Assembly (NCBI RefSeq): GCF_002081715.1 | Contig: NZ_MUKP01000014.1 | Span: 62,001-126,000, forward strand | Source: Nocardia donostiensis | GTDB taxonomy: Bacteria > Actinomycetota > Actinomycetes > Mycobacteriales > Mycobacteriaceae | Length of the DNA: 64,000 bases | Reading direction: 5' to 3' | Shown: positions 45,397 through 53,632 of the stretch, piece by piece | Numbering within the stretch: the first letter of the stretch is position 1 | Layout: each line of letters starts with the position of its first letter | Notes under the pieces: model-generated | What the model saw: the letters and a program-made list of their open reading frames with translations, nothing else | Database searches by the model: none | What the model was told of the DNA's origin: nothing | Program-made: the position numbers and the translations under genes

Positions 45397-45951
45397 TCAG
45401 AACAGCATGGGTTCCCCGAAGCCCGGGGTGCGTTCGATGCTCAGCAGGCGCTGTTTGGTGTCGACACCACCGGGCGCGGAGAATCCGTGCAGGGCGTGGT
45501 CGGCGGCGAGCACCCGATGGCAGGGGATGATGAGCGGAACCGGGTTGCGGCCCAATGCCTGGCCTACCGCCTGGGCTGCGCCGGGCGCACCGGCTCGTTC
45601 GGCGACCTCCCCGTAGCTGAGAGTGTGGCCGGGGTCGATGGTGCGGGTGACGGTGTAGACCGCCCGGTGGAATTCGGGTAGCTCGTCGATATCCACGCTG
45701 ACCGAGCGCAGATCGTCCAGTTCGCCGTCGAGGTGAGCGCGGATCCGCCGCACCGTGTCCGCTCGCGACCCCACCGCAGGCTCCGGGCACAGCAGCGCTC
45801 CGTCGCGCGTGAGCAGGTCCCGGGTGGTGGCGGAGTCCGCGTCGGGTAGCCGGAACCGCACCACGGAGTTCCCGGACCAGGCGACAGCGCAGACGCCTAT
45901 GGCGGTATCGAACAGGGTGGCGTCCAGTCGGTGGCCCACAGTGGAAGGCAT
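45397..45951 (-). CDS. ogt: methylated-DNA--[protein]-cysteine S-methyltransferase
   Basis: A 184-residue DNA repair protein that transfers the alkyl group from O6-alkylguanine to its own cysteine. The active site is LIIPCHRVL (Cys144). The DNA-binding helix has the expected TLSYGEVAERAGAPGAAQAV segment, and the asparagine hinge region is GRNPVPLI. ATG 45951 gives a normal-length Ogt; the upstream in-frame extension reads through a perfect inverted repeat and is rejected. The repeat at 45986-46027 lies 35 bp upstream and may be its operator. Confidence 0.93.
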   Translation of the reverse strand: MPSTVGHRLDATLFDTAIGVCAVAWSGNSVVRFRLPDADSATTRDLLTRDGALLCPEPAVGSRADTVRRIRAHLDGELDDLRSVSVDIDELPEFHRAVYTVTRTIDPGHTLSYGEVAERAGAPGAAQAVGQALGRNPVPLIIPCHRVLAADHALHGFSAPGGVDTKQRLLSIERTPGFGEPMLF

Positions 45952-45985
45952 AACGCTCAGTCTGCCGGTAACCACCGACAAATAC

Positions 45986-46027
45986 ACCAAGACCAGTCCA
46001 GTTGTTGATAACTGGACTGGTCTTGGT
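45986..46027. promoter_or_regulatory. perfect 18-bp inverted repeat upstream of ogt (MocR-like motif)
   Basis: The left arm ACCAAGACCAGTCCAGTT (45986-46003), a six-base loop GTTGAT, and the right arm AACTGGACTGGTCTTGGT (46010-46027) are perfectly complementary. Each arm contains overlapping CTGGACT and CTGGTCTT words, similar to the CTGGACT/CTGGTCT cores known for MocR-type regulators such as TauR and PdxR. A MocR gene starts 400 bp away. It could also end transcription from the small gene at 46158, but no U tract follows. Confidence 0.6.
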
Positions 46028-46157
46028 TGTGTGTTCGTCTCCGCGATGACGGAGCACAGCCGTACTGTTGATATGGATCCATTCGCCGCGGCGCCGGGGT
46101 GGTTTCGATCTGACCGTTCGAGACGGTCCCGCCTGGTAACCATCCCGTTGCGTAGGC

Positions 46158-46367
46158 TCAGGCTGTAGGACCCGCTTTGCTCAGCGACGGGGGCGTGCTC
46201 AGGTCCAGATGTCTGCGCTGGTCGCTGGATTCCGGTGCGGAATCGGTGGCGACCGGGCCACGCGGCCGGTACCGCTCTAGCAGCTCGGGCAGGCGCGACT
46301 CCTGCAGGTAGTTGTAGGTGATGATGGTGAACACGGCGATGGCTACAAATGCGACGAGCAGAGTCAT
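46158..46367 (-). CDS. small single-pass membrane protein, function unknown
   Basis: A 69-residue protein with one N-terminal membrane helix (MTLLVAFVAIAVFTIITYNY) and a polar Pro/Ser-rich tail. No family is recognised. It is divergent from the MocR regulator across 62 bp, with no ribosome site before ATG 46367, so it may be translated from a leaderless or near-leaderless message. The adjacent CTGGCCT repeats suggest MocR control. Confidence 0.55.
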   Translation of the reverse strand: MTLLVAFVAIAVFTIITYNYLQESRLPELLERYRPRGPVATDSAPESSDQRRHLDLSTPPSLSKAGPTA

Positions 46368-46385
46368 ACCATCAATAATGCGAAA

Positions 46386-46427
46386 ACTGGCCTTGCTTTT
46401 AAAGGTCCACTCGTTCGATACTGGCCT
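46386..46427 (+). promoter_or_regulatory. two ACTGGCCT direct repeats in the MocR promoter region
   Basis: ACTGGCCT occurs at 46386-46393 and 46420-46427, 34 bp apart, about three helical turns, in the short gap between the divergent small gene and the MocR gene. Direct repeats of this type are typical MocR/TauR operators. The related ACTGGACT word recurs in the ogt palindrome. Confidence 0.5.
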
Positions 46428-46429
46428 GC

Positions 46430-47932
46430 ATGGCGACACGAGTGATCGGTGCGGCCGGACTGGCCCGCGACCTGGGGCAGTGGCGGCACGCGGACGGAGA
46501 GCCGGGAAACGGCTCGCGCCGGCCCGGTCGCCCCACGTATCTGGCGCTGGCCGAAGGCATCCGGCTGTTGATCCACGACGGACGTGCGCCGCTCGGCGTC
46601 GCCTTGCCCAGCGAACGCGACCTCGCCACCACCCTCGGAGTCAGCCGCACCACCATCACCTCCACCTATTCGCTGTTGCGCGAACACGGTTACCTGATCA
46701 GCAGGCAGGGCTCCCGCAGCACCGTCGCACTGCCCCCCACCGTGCAACACGACGGCAGCAGGGCAGCCAAAAGCATTCTGGCTCTGATGGGTTCGGGCCC
46801 GCAGCCGACGGTAGACCTCACCTATGCGGCCATGACCGCTCCGCCCGAGATGCAGGACGCGTACGCGGTGGCGCTACAAGGCATTCCGGCCTACCTCGGC
46901 ACCCACGGTATGGACCCGGTCGGTGTGCTCGCATTGCGTGAGGCACTCGCCCGCCGCTACACCGCGCGCGGCCTGCCCACCGAACCAGACCAGATCCTGG
47001 TGACCCTCGGTGCCCAGCACGGCCTGCGGCTGCTGCTGAACGTGCTCGCCCCCACCGCTGCTCGCGTGCTGATCGACCACCCCACCTACCCGAACGCCAT
47101 CGAAGCCATCCGTGACGTCGGCGCCCGCCCGATACCGGTACCGCTGCGTCCGGAACATCCCGAATCGGGCTGGGACCTCGAGGGGATCCGCAGCGCCGCC
47201 CGCCAGACCGCGGCGACGCTCGCCTATCTGGTCCCCGACTACAACAACCCGACCGGTCTGCTGATGAACGCAGAGGACCGCGCCGAACTGGTCGCTATCG
47301 CCCGCGACACCAGGATGACCGTGGTGATCGACGAATCCATGGCCGATCTGGCCCTCACCGACGGCCCGCAACCCCCGCCGGTGGCCGCGTTCGCCCGGGG
47401 CGACGAGATCATCACCATCGGTTCGGCGTCGAAGTCGTTCTGGGGTGGTCTGCGTGTCGGTTGGATCCGTACCAGTCAAGCCCTGATCACCAAACTGCTC
47501 GGCATCCGCTCCACCGTCGACCTCGGCACCCCCGTCATGGACCAGCTGGCCACCGTGCAGCTGTTCGAGAACGCCGACGCCATCCTGCCCCGGCGCCGGG
47601 CCCAGTTGCGCACCCAGCGTGCCGCCCTGCTGGCCGCAATAGCCGAAGAACTCCCGGATTGGCACGTCGGCGCGGGAGCGGGCGGTATGTCCATCTGGAC
47701 CCAACTTCCCGCCCCTGTCTCCACCGCGCTTGCCGCCACCGCCCCCAATCACGGCGTCCTTCTCGCCGCAGGCCCCCGCTTCGGCGTCCAGGGCGCATTC
47801 GAGCGTTTCCTCCGCCTCCCTTACACCCACTCCGAAGCCGATCTCCGTCGCGCTGTTTCCGCCATCGCCACCGCCTATGCCGCCCTCACCCCCCGCGCCG
47901 CCGACCCCCTCCAACCCCTCACCTGCTACTGA
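46430..47932 (+). CDS. MocR-family (GntR/aminotransferase) transcriptional regulator
   Basis: A 500-residue chimeric regulator. The N-terminal GntR winged helix is GVALPSERDLATTLGVSRTT, then YSLLREHGYLISRQGSRSTV. The C-terminal part is a fold-type I aminotransferase domain binding PLP, with the lysine in GSASKSFWGGLRVGWIR and the Asn/Asp contacts in YLVPDYNNPTGLLM. Members sense PLP-linked metabolites and control vitamin B6, taurine, GABA or transporter genes. ATG 46430 has no ribosome site, so a leaderless message is possible. Targets suggested here are the divergent small gene and perhaps ogt. The 365-bp stretch after it (47933-48297) shows no gene, only the terminator at its end. Confidence 0.92.
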   Translation: MATRVIGAAGLARDLGQWRHADGEPGNGSRRPGRPTYLALAEGIRLLIHDGRAPLGVALPSERDLATTLGVSRTTITSTYSLLREHGYLISRQGSRSTVALPPTVQHDGSRAAKSILALMGSGPQPTVDLTYAAMTAPPEMQDAYAVALQGIPAYLGTHGMDPVGVLALREALARRYTARGLPTEPDQILVTLGAQHGLRLLLNVLAPTAARVLIDHPTYPNAIEAIRDVGARPIPVPLRPEHPESGWDLEGIRSAARQTAATLAYLVPDYNNPTGLLMNAEDRAELVAIARDTRMTVVIDESMADLALTDGPQPPPVAAFARGDEIITIGSASKSFWGGLRVGWIRTSQALITKLLGIRSTVDLGTPVMDQLATVQLFENADAILPRRRAQLRTQRAALLAAIAEELPDWHVGAGAGGMSIWTQLPAPVSTALAATAPNHGVLLAAGPRFGVQGAFERFLRLPYTHSEADLRRAVSAIATAYAALTPRAADPLQPLTCY

Positions 47933-48237
47933 TTCTTGTCGACCGGGAGACCCCGACCTGCCCGTCGCCGACCAGATGCGCGACCTGCCATGAACTCATG
48001 TTCAGCATGTCGGCGGGTTACCGCCGGGGTCGCCTCGCGCGTACCTGACCGAGCCGATGAGTGACAGCGCGGATGACCGGAAACGTTCGACGCCGCGTCA
48101 TGCTGCTGGCTCAGGCACTCGGTATCCCTGCGCCCACCGTTCTTGCCAGCGGGTGCCCGAGCAGTCGGTGCAGGTAGACGCGAGGCACTGCGGTTGCTGA
48201 TGCCCCCTTTATCGCAGGGCATGGCGTAGCAATGACG

Positions 48238-48286
48238 CAGCCGCCGACGGTTGGCTTCCGGGATTCCCGGGAACCGTCGGCGGCTG
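48238..48286 (-). terminator. terminator hairpin after the CoA racemase gene
   Basis: A perfect 15-bp stem, CAGCCGCCGACGGTT (48238-48252) and AACCGTCGGCGGCTG (48272-48286), begins 11 bases past the racemase stop. The 19-base loop has its own small stem CCGGGA-T-TCCCGG. No U tract follows. Confidence 0.8.
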
Positions 48287-48297
48287 AAATGTCCGGG

Positions 48298-49395
48298 TCA
48301 GTCGGTCCAGACCTCGTCGATCGGGGTGGCCGCGGTCGGGGGCGGGGTGGGGGTGCCGGGGGCCGTACGGGAGAAGCGGGGCGCCGGGGCGTGCTGGGTG
48401 ATGTTGTCCAGTTCGAGCAGGGAGCCGCGGGCGATGAGGTGCTCGTTTTCGGTGGCTTCGGTGAAGGTCAGCACCGGGGAGACACAGGCGTCGGTGCCTG
48501 CGAAGATCTCGGTCCATTCGTCGCGGGTCTTGCTGCGGAAGCGTTCGGTGAACAGCTTCTTCAGGGTGTCCTGGCCCGCGGGGTCGATCTGGTGCGGCAA
48601 ACCTTCGGGGTCGATCTCCAGGCCGGCCAGCAGCTGGGCGTAGAACTGCGGTTCGATGGCGCCGACGGCCATGTACTTGCCGTCGGCGGTTTCGTAGGTG
48701 TCGTAGAACGCCATACCGGTGTCGAGCAGGTTCACCCCGCGCTCCTCCTGCCAGGCGCCCATACCGCGCATGCCCCAGATCATGTGCGACAAGGCCAGCG
48801 CGCCGTCGACCATCGCGGAGTCGATGACCTGACCCTTGCCGGAAGTCTGCCGTTCCACGAGGGCGGCGAGGATGCCGAACACCAGGAACATCGAGCCGCC
48901 GCCGAAGTCGCCGACCATGTTCAGCGGCGGTACCGGGCGTTCGCCCTTGCGGCCGATGGCGTGCAGGACACCGGTGAGGCTGATGTAGTTGATGTCGTGG
49001 CCTGCACGGTCGGCGAGTGGGCCGTGCTGACCCCAGCCGGTCATCCGCCCGTACACCAGCCGCGGGTTGCGGGCCAGCACCTCGTCGGGGCCGAGGCCAA
49101 GCCGCTCGGTGACCCCGGGCCGGAAGCCCTCGATGAGCACATCGGCCTTGTCCAGCAGGCCGAGCACCTTCTGAATATCGGCCGGATCCTTCAGGTTCGC
49201 CTCGACGATCGTGCGTCCGCGCAGCTGCGGCCGATCGAATCCGCCAGGGAGCTGACCGGCGCGCTGCACGCGCACCACGTCGGCGCCCAGATCGGCGAGC
49301 AGCAGCGCGGCGTGCGGGCCGGGACCGATCCCGGCCAGCTCGATAACCCGGATGCCCGCGAGCGGGCCCTGCTTGGCGGTGGATGGTGTGCTCAC
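48298..49395 (-). CDS. mcr: alpha-methylacyl-CoA racemase (CoA-transferase family III)
   Basis: A 365-residue CaiB/BaiF-fold enzyme. The N-terminus [20 protein letters not shown], the motif [19 protein letters not shown] (catalytic His of racemases) and [20 protein letters not shown] match alpha-methylacyl-CoA racemases such as mycobacterial Mcr. These interconvert R and S 2-methylacyl-CoA in branched-chain fatty acid and sterol side-chain breakdown. The Asp nucleophile of CoA-transferases is not in its usual place. ATG 49395. Followed by a strong terminator. Racemase rather than transferase is the better reading. Confidence 0.85.
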   Translation of the reverse strand: MSTPSTAKQGPLAGIRVIELAGIGPGPHAALLLADLGADVVRVQRAGQLPGGFDRPQLRGRTIVEANLKDPADIQKVLGLLDKADVLIEGFRPGVTERLGLGPDEVLARNPRLVYGRMTGWGQHGPLADRAGHDINYISLTGVLHAIGRKGERPVPPLNMVGDFGGGSMFLVFGILAALVERQTSGKGQVIDSAMVDGALALSHMIWGMRGMGAWQEERGVNLLDTGMAFYDTYETADGKYMAVGAIEPQFYAQLLAGLEIDPEGLPHQIDPAGQDTLKKLFTERFRSKTRDEWTEIFAGTDACVSPVLTFTEATENEHLIARGSLLELDNITQHAPAPRFSRTAPGTPTPPPTAATPIDEVWTD

Positions 49396-49590
49396 GCCCT
49401 ACCTCGGTTCGTCGTCGATCTTGTCTGCCGCGGGAGTGCACCCCCGTGGACGTATTGACACTACGACAATAGCCCGGCGCGATGAAGGGTGTGTCGCGCA
49501 CCACGTCGCTGGACCCGGTGCGAGGCCGACGCTGCGCCAGCAGACATGGTGCGAGACAATCTGGTCAGCGTCGACAGCGGGAGGAAATCA

Positions 49591-50073
49591 GTGAGCGTGT
49601 GGGGTGAGATCGTCGTCGCCTTGGCGATCTTGATCGGATTGGCCGGGATCGTCGTCCCGATCCTGCCGGGAGTGATCCTGATCTTCGGCGCGATCGCGGT
49701 CTGGGCGTTCGTCACCGGCGGCACCACGGCGTGGATCGTGCTCGCCGTTTCCACCGTGCTGCTGGTGATTTCGGGAGTGGTCAAATACACCTGGCCCGGG
49801 CGCAAACTACGCGACGCTGGGGTCCCCACCCGCTCACTGGTGCTCGGTGGGGTACTGGGGATCGTTGGGTTCTTCGTCATCCCGGTGGTCGGGCTATTCC
49901 TCGGTTTTATTGCCGGAGTTTACCTTTCGGAGTTGCAACGGCTGCGCGTCCAGCAGCAGGCGTGGCAATACACCTGGCACGCGGTCAAGGGCGTCGGTCT
50001 GTCGATCCTGGTGGAACTGTTCGGCGCGCTGCTGGCATCCGGTGTGTGGCTGATCGGCGCAATCGCCGCTTGA
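49591..50073 (+). CDS. DUF456 membrane protein
   Basis: A 160-residue integral membrane protein with about four to five helices (WGEIVVALAILIGLAGIVVP, WIVLAVSTVLLVISGVVKYT, GGVLGIVGFFVIPVVGLFLG, SILVELFGALLASGVWLIGA). The conserved signature GxxVPxxPG is seen as GIVVPILPGVI. The DUF456 family has no proven function. GTG 49591 has GGAGG seven bases upstream, which fixes this start over longer frames beginning at 49489. Divergent from the racemase gene. Confidence 0.85.
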   Translation: MSVWGEIVVALAILIGLAGIVVPILPGVILIFGAIAVWAFVTGGTTAWIVLAVSTVLLVISGVVKYTWPGRKLRDAGVPTRSLVLGGVLGIVGFFVIPVVGLFLGFIAGVYLSELQRLRVQQQAWQYTWHAVKGVGLSILVELFGALLASGVWLIGAIAA

Positions 50074-50110
50074 GCCGCTGAGGACGGCTCTAGCAGCAAC
50101 GAACCACCCG

Positions 50111-50482
50111 ATCGGAGAAATCGTCCGCAGGTTGTCCGCTCCACGGCAGGCAGTGGAAGTGTGTCTCTTGCAGCGGGTTCCGTCGTACTGCCCGGTCGAG
50201 CGTAAAGCGGGCAGGTGGGACAACTGAGCGACAGGGCTCAGCCCGAACAGCAAAAAACGGCCCCGATTGGGGAAGGAACCGTGCGCGGATGGTTCACTCC
50301 ACGACAGGCAGCGGAAGCGCTCCTCCACAGTGGGTTTCGTCGCATCGCTCAGGAGCGGCGGCCTGGGTGTAGAGCTGGGACAGCCTGAGTAGTAAGGAAC
50401 TGCCCGATTCGGCAGGAGTCGTCCGCGGTTTGTTACTCCACGGCGGGCAGTGGAAGGGTGTCTCCTGCAGCGGGTTCCGCCG
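50111..50482 (-). repeat. tandem degenerate copies of the amidohydrolase 3' end
   Basis: Three related segments of about 75-80 bp lie at 50111-50190, 50263-50343 and 50404-50482. The last is the real C-terminal coding end of the amidohydrolase (…EPAAGDTLPLPAVE-stop). The farthest copy still reads PLYARPG…TEPAARDTLPLPAVE but has lost the stop. The middle copy reads …GGALPLPVVE-stop. Spacing is about 158 and 139 bp. This fills the 359-bp gap 50074-50432; nothing else is visible there. Confidence 0.8.
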
Positions 50483-51293
50483 TATCACCCCGGGGGCGCG
50501 GCGGTCCGGGGGCGTAGAGCGGCAGCGTGGGATGCGGGTCTTCGGCGGGACGCTCACGTTCGGGTAGGCGGTAGAAGGCGCGCGCATTGTCTTCCAATAC
50601 CGCGCGTACATCCGTGCCGATGGTGTCGCCGATCAGATCGATATCGGCATCGCGGAACGGGCGACCCGCGCGGGCGCCGGGCAGGTCGGTACCGAACATC
50701 AGGGCCTGCGGGTTGACCGCGTGGATACGCCGCAGCGCGCTCGCCACATTCATTTCCACGCGCCCGAACCCGGTCGCCTTCACCCGTGCGCCGCGGTCGA
50801 CCAAGTCCAGCAGGTATGGCAGCGCGTCCTCGGACATGCCGAGGTGGTCGATGGACAGCTTGGGCAGTTTCATCACCACCGGCTGCAGCGAGGCGAGCAT
50901 TTGACCGTCGATATAGACCTCGACATGCCAGCCGGCCAGTTCGTGCGCGCGCACCGCCTGCCGGGTCATCCCGGCGATATCGGCGGCGGCCCGTTTGAGG
51001 TTGAACCGGAGGGCGCGCACACCGATACGGTCGAGTTCGAGGATTTCCTCGTCGGTGGCGTCCAGGTCGAGCCGAGTGACGCCGACCCAGTCGGGTCCGA
51101 GTTCGGCCAGCGCGGCACGCAGGTAGGTTTGGTCGTTGCCCTGGAAGGAAGCGCTGACCACCGCGCCACCGCTGATATCGAAGCGGGACATGCGCTGTCG
51201 ATAGTCGGCGATGGTGTACGGCTTGGGCAGATAGCCTTCGTTCTCGATCAGCGGAAACCGCGGATCGATGATGTGGACATGGGCATCGAACAC
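50433..51293 (-). CDS. amidohydrolase-2 family metal-dependent hydrolase
   Basis: A 286-residue TIM-barrel hydrolase or decarboxylase of the amidohydrolase-related group. The metal motif HxH is at the N-terminus (FDAHVHIIDPRFPLI). Later strands show AVVSASFQGNDQTYLRAALA, KLSIDHLGMSE and LMFGTDLPGARAG with the last-strand Asp, and the common ending VLEDNARAFYRL. GTG 51293 gives the usual VFDAHVH start. An Asp/Pro-rich tail of about 35 residues follows, and its coding sequence is copied twice downstream. Substrate unknown. It sits 52 bp downstream of fprA on the same strand. Confidence 0.83.
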   Translation of the reverse strand: MFDAHVHIIDPRFPLIENEGYLPKPYTIADYRQRMSRFDISGGAVVSASFQGNDQTYLRAALAELGPDWVGVTRLDLDATDEEILELDRIGVRALRFNLKRAAADIAGMTRQAVRAHELAGWHVEVYIDGQMLASLQPVVMKLPKLSIDHLGMSEDALPYLLDLVDRGARVKATGFGRVEMNVASALRRIHAVNPQALMFGTDLPGARAGRPFRDADIDLIGDTIGTDVRAVLEDNARAFYRLPERERPAEDPHPTLPLYAPGPPRPRGDTAEPAAGDTLPLPAVE

Positions 51294-51345
51294 TGGTACA
51301 GCATGCCTCAGTAGCGAGGGCCTGCGCTCCTCGACGCGGGGCGCA

Positions 51346-52734
51346 TCAGACTTTGTGCGGCTCGCTGGCGCGCAGCATGTCTTCGCGTTCGACAACCTTG
51401 ACCCGTTCGCGGCCTTCGGGCTCACCCAAAGCGCGCTCATGCGCGTCGAGGCGGTACCAGCCGTCCCAGGTGGTGAACGGGATACCCCTGCCTTCCAGGA
51501 ACTCCACAATGGCTTCGGGTTCAGGGGCGGTGGCGGGGGTGAAGCCGCTGCTGTCGTCGAGCAGGCAGGCCACAGTTTCGTTTGCGTCGCCCTTGGTGTG
51601 GCCGATCAGGCCGACCGGTCCGCGTTTGATCCAGCCGGTGACGTAGGTGGCGGGCAGGTAGCGGGCACCGCCGTCGGCGTCCTCGTCGGCCAGCACGCGC
51701 CCGGCCTCGTTGGGCACCACACCGGCCTGGTCGTCGAACGGCAGCTCGGGGATGTTCTGCGACAGGTAGCCGACGGCGCGGTACACCGCCTGCACGTCCC
51801 AGTCCTTGAACTCGCCGGTGCCTTTGACGTTGCCGGTGCCGTCGAGCTGGGTGCGTTCGGTGCGCAGCCCGACCACCTTGCCGTCGGAGCCGAGGATTTC
51901 GGCGGGCGATTCGAAGAAGTGCAGGAACAGCTTGTGCGGGCGATTACCCTGATCGCGGATCGCCCACTGTTCGAGGGTGTTGGCGACCATATCGACCTGC
52001 TTGGAGTGGCGGCGCGCGGCCTCCGAGCCCTCGTCGTAATCGATGTCCTCCGGGTCGACGATGACCTCGATGGTCGGCGAATGATCCAGTTCACGCAGCT
52101 CCAGCGGGGTGAACTTGGCCTGCGCGGGCCCACGGCGGCCGAAGACGTGCACCTCGACGGCCTTGTTGGCCTTGAGGCCCTCGTAGACGTTCGGCGGGAT
52201 CTCGGTGGGCAGCAGTTCGTCGCCGGTTTTGGCCAGCACCCGCGCCACGTCCAGTGCGACGTTACCGACGCCGAGGACGGCGACCTTTTCTGCGTCCAGC
52301 GGCCAGGTGCGCGGCACATCCGGGTGCCCGTCGTACCAGGAGACGAAATCGGCCGCGCCGAACGAGCCGTCCAGATCGATACCAGGGATCGGCAGCGCGC
52401 GGTCGGCGTTGGCGCCGGTGGAGAAGATCACCGCATCGTAGAAGCGGCGCAGATCTTCCAGCGTGATATCGGAGCCGTAGTCGATATTGCCGAGCAGCCG
52501 GACCTGCGGCTTGTCGAGGACCTTGTGCAACGCCGTGATGATCCCCTTGATCCGTGGATGGTCCGGCGCCACGCCGTAACGGATCAGGCCGAACGGCGCG
52601 GGCATACGCTCGAACAGGTCGATGCTGACATCGGCATCGGACTTCATCAACGCATCGGCGGCGTAGATTCCGGCCGGCCCGGCACCCACGATCGCGATGC
52701 GGAGCGGACGGGTCGCTGCGGTCTGTTCGGTCAT
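51346..52734 (-). CDS. fprA: NADPH-ferredoxin reductase FprA
   Basis: A 462-residue FAD enzyme of the adrenodoxin-reductase type that passes electrons from NADPH to ferredoxins, for example for cytochromes P450 and iron metabolism. The FAD loop is IAIVGAGPAGIYAADALMKS and the NADP loop is VAVLGVGNVALDVARVLAKT. Conserved blocks LIRYGVAPDHPRIKGI and YVTGWIKRGPVGLIGHTKGD match FprA closely. ATG 52734 has AAAGG upstream at a long spacing. A clear IdeR-type iron box lies 45 bp upstream, indicating repression in iron sufficiency. Confidence 0.96.
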   Translation of the reverse strand: MTEQTAATRPLRIAIVGAGPAGIYAADALMKSDADVSIDLFERMPAPFGLIRYGVAPDHPRIKGIITALHKVLDKPQVRLLGNIDYGSDITLEDLRRFYDAVIFSTGANADRALPIPGIDLDGSFGAADFVSWYDGHPDVPRTWPLDAEKVAVLGVGNVALDVARVLAKTGDELLPTEIPPNVYEGLKANKAVEVHVFGRRGPAQAKFTPLELRELDHSPTIEVIVDPEDIDYDEGSEAARRHSKQVDMVANTLEQWAIRDQGNRPHKLFLHFFESPAEILGSDGKVVGLRTERTQLDGTGNVKGTGEFKDWDVQAVYRAVGYLSQNIPELPFDDQAGVVPNEAGRVLADEDADGGARYLPATYVTGWIKRGPVGLIGHTKGDANETVACLLDDSSGFTPATAPEPEAIVEFLEGRGIPFTTWDGWYRLDAHERALGEPEGRERVKVVEREDMLRASEPHKV

Positions 52735-52778
52735 CGTTTACGCGCACCTTTAGTCGGGAGAATTAATGGCGTCGGTGT

Positions 52779-52797
52779 TTAGCTTAGGCTAACTTGA
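52779..52797 (-). promoter_or_regulatory. IdeR/DtxR iron box upstream of fprA
   Basis: TTAGCTTAGGCTAACTTGA matches the 19-bp iron-box consensus TTAGGTTAGGCTAACCTAA at 16 positions, including the whole TTAGGCTAAC core. Position, 45 bp before the fprA ATG, suits direct repression by Fe-IdeR. Confidence 0.85.
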
Positions 52798-52966
52798 CGC
52801 GCGGCTCGTTTGCGCCCTCAGCGGCGCCACCAGGTGCAGCGGCCGCGTTGCCGCTCGGCACCCCGCGTCACCGCGGCGTGCCGGCAAGCACGGCAGACCG
52901 CGATTCCCCCCGATTCTATCGGGGGGACTTTCGGGCACGGGGCGGACACCAGGGATCATCGACGCC

Positions 52967-53434
52967 ATGACCGATTCCCAGTCCGCGGATGACGATGCCA
53001 ACGAGCCGGAGCCGCGCGACGAGATCCGCTCGTTGACGCCGTTCATCCTGGCCGCGGCGATCGCCGCGATCGTGCTGGCCGTCATCGTGATCGCCGAGTT
53101 CGTGACACCGGCTGAGAAAAATGTCACAGAATCGGACCGCATCGCGGCAGGCGTGCAGCGTTTCGCGGAGGCGAGCAGCCGCTACGGCCTGGAACCGCCG
53201 GAGGACGCGGTATGCCCGGATTTCGATCCCGCACGTTCGCCGCTGGCCGGTCGGCTCGTCGCGGGCGAATCCGGAAAGTCGGTCGAGATCACGGATTTGA
53301 CGGCGCCGACCGCGCAGGGCGATACGGCGACAGCGAACGTCACCAGCAAGGTGGACGGTCAGGAGGCGACCGCGACCTGGAATCTGGTCCGTTCCGGCGA
53401 CCGCTGGCTGGTCTGTAGCCAGCCGGTCCGCTAG
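52967..53434 (+). CDS. single-pass membrane protein with Rv0361-like outer domain
   Basis: A 155-residue protein: a short acidic cytoplasmic start, one membrane helix (FILAAAIAAIVLAVIVIAEF, about 26-45), then a ~105-residue extracytoplasmic domain ending ATWNLVRSGDRWLVCSQPVR. That ending parallels the Rv0361-type protein at 32887 (ARTFDLQHTDDGWKVCDPPA), so both may share an NTF2-like fold with two cysteines (VCPDF, LVCS). No function known. It is divergent from fprA and lies upstream of the SAM riboswitch. Confidence 0.72.
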   Translation: MTDSQSADDDANEPEPRDEIRSLTPFILAAAIAAIVLAVIVIAEFVTPAEKNVTESDRIAAGVQRFAEASSRYGLEPPEDAVCPDFDPARSPLAGRLVAGESGKSVEITDLTAPTAQGDTATANVTSKVDGQEATATWNLVRSGDRWLVCSQPVR

Positions 53435-53494
53435 GGATTCGCGGCCTCAACTGGCGTTTGACAGCGCAGCCGTCGCCCAGGCAAATTTACTCGC

Positions 53495-53601
53495 GAAGGT
53501 CATGAGTGCCAGTGCCAAGCCCCGGCTCGCTGGTCGGCAACCCTCCTCCGCGGTGGGGTGCTCCGGGTGACGACCTGGCGCGCATCGAAACCGCGATGCG
53601 G
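53495..53601 (+). promoter_or_regulatory. SAM-IV riboswitch controlling rhodanese-metZ
   Basis: The sequence GGTCATGAGTGCCAGTGCCA, then GCCCCGGCTCGCTGGTCGGC and AACCCTCCTCCGCGGTGGGG, then GGGTGACGACC matches the actinobacterial SAM-IV aptamer as I recall it. P1 pairs GGTC (53498 region) with GACC (53572-53575). A following hairpin CGCATCG-AAACCG-CGATGCG (53581-53600) is where SAM-IV has its extra P5 stem. It ends about 30 bases before the rhodanese start, so SAM should lower expression of the methionine-synthesis operon. Confidence 0.88.
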
Positions 53602-53632
53602 CAAGTGCGGATTCTGCAGGAGGTGCCGACAG

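Noticed and set aside
45952..46143. N-terminal extension of the ogt frame
   Set aside because: It passes through the perfect inverted repeat and is not part of the Ogt fold; ATG 45951 gives the normal length.
47926..48222. Minus-strand 98-codon ORF after the MocR gene
   Set aside because: No family motif, no ribosome site, Arg/Ala-rich composition typical of spurious frames in GC-rich DNA; the gap is treated as gene-free.
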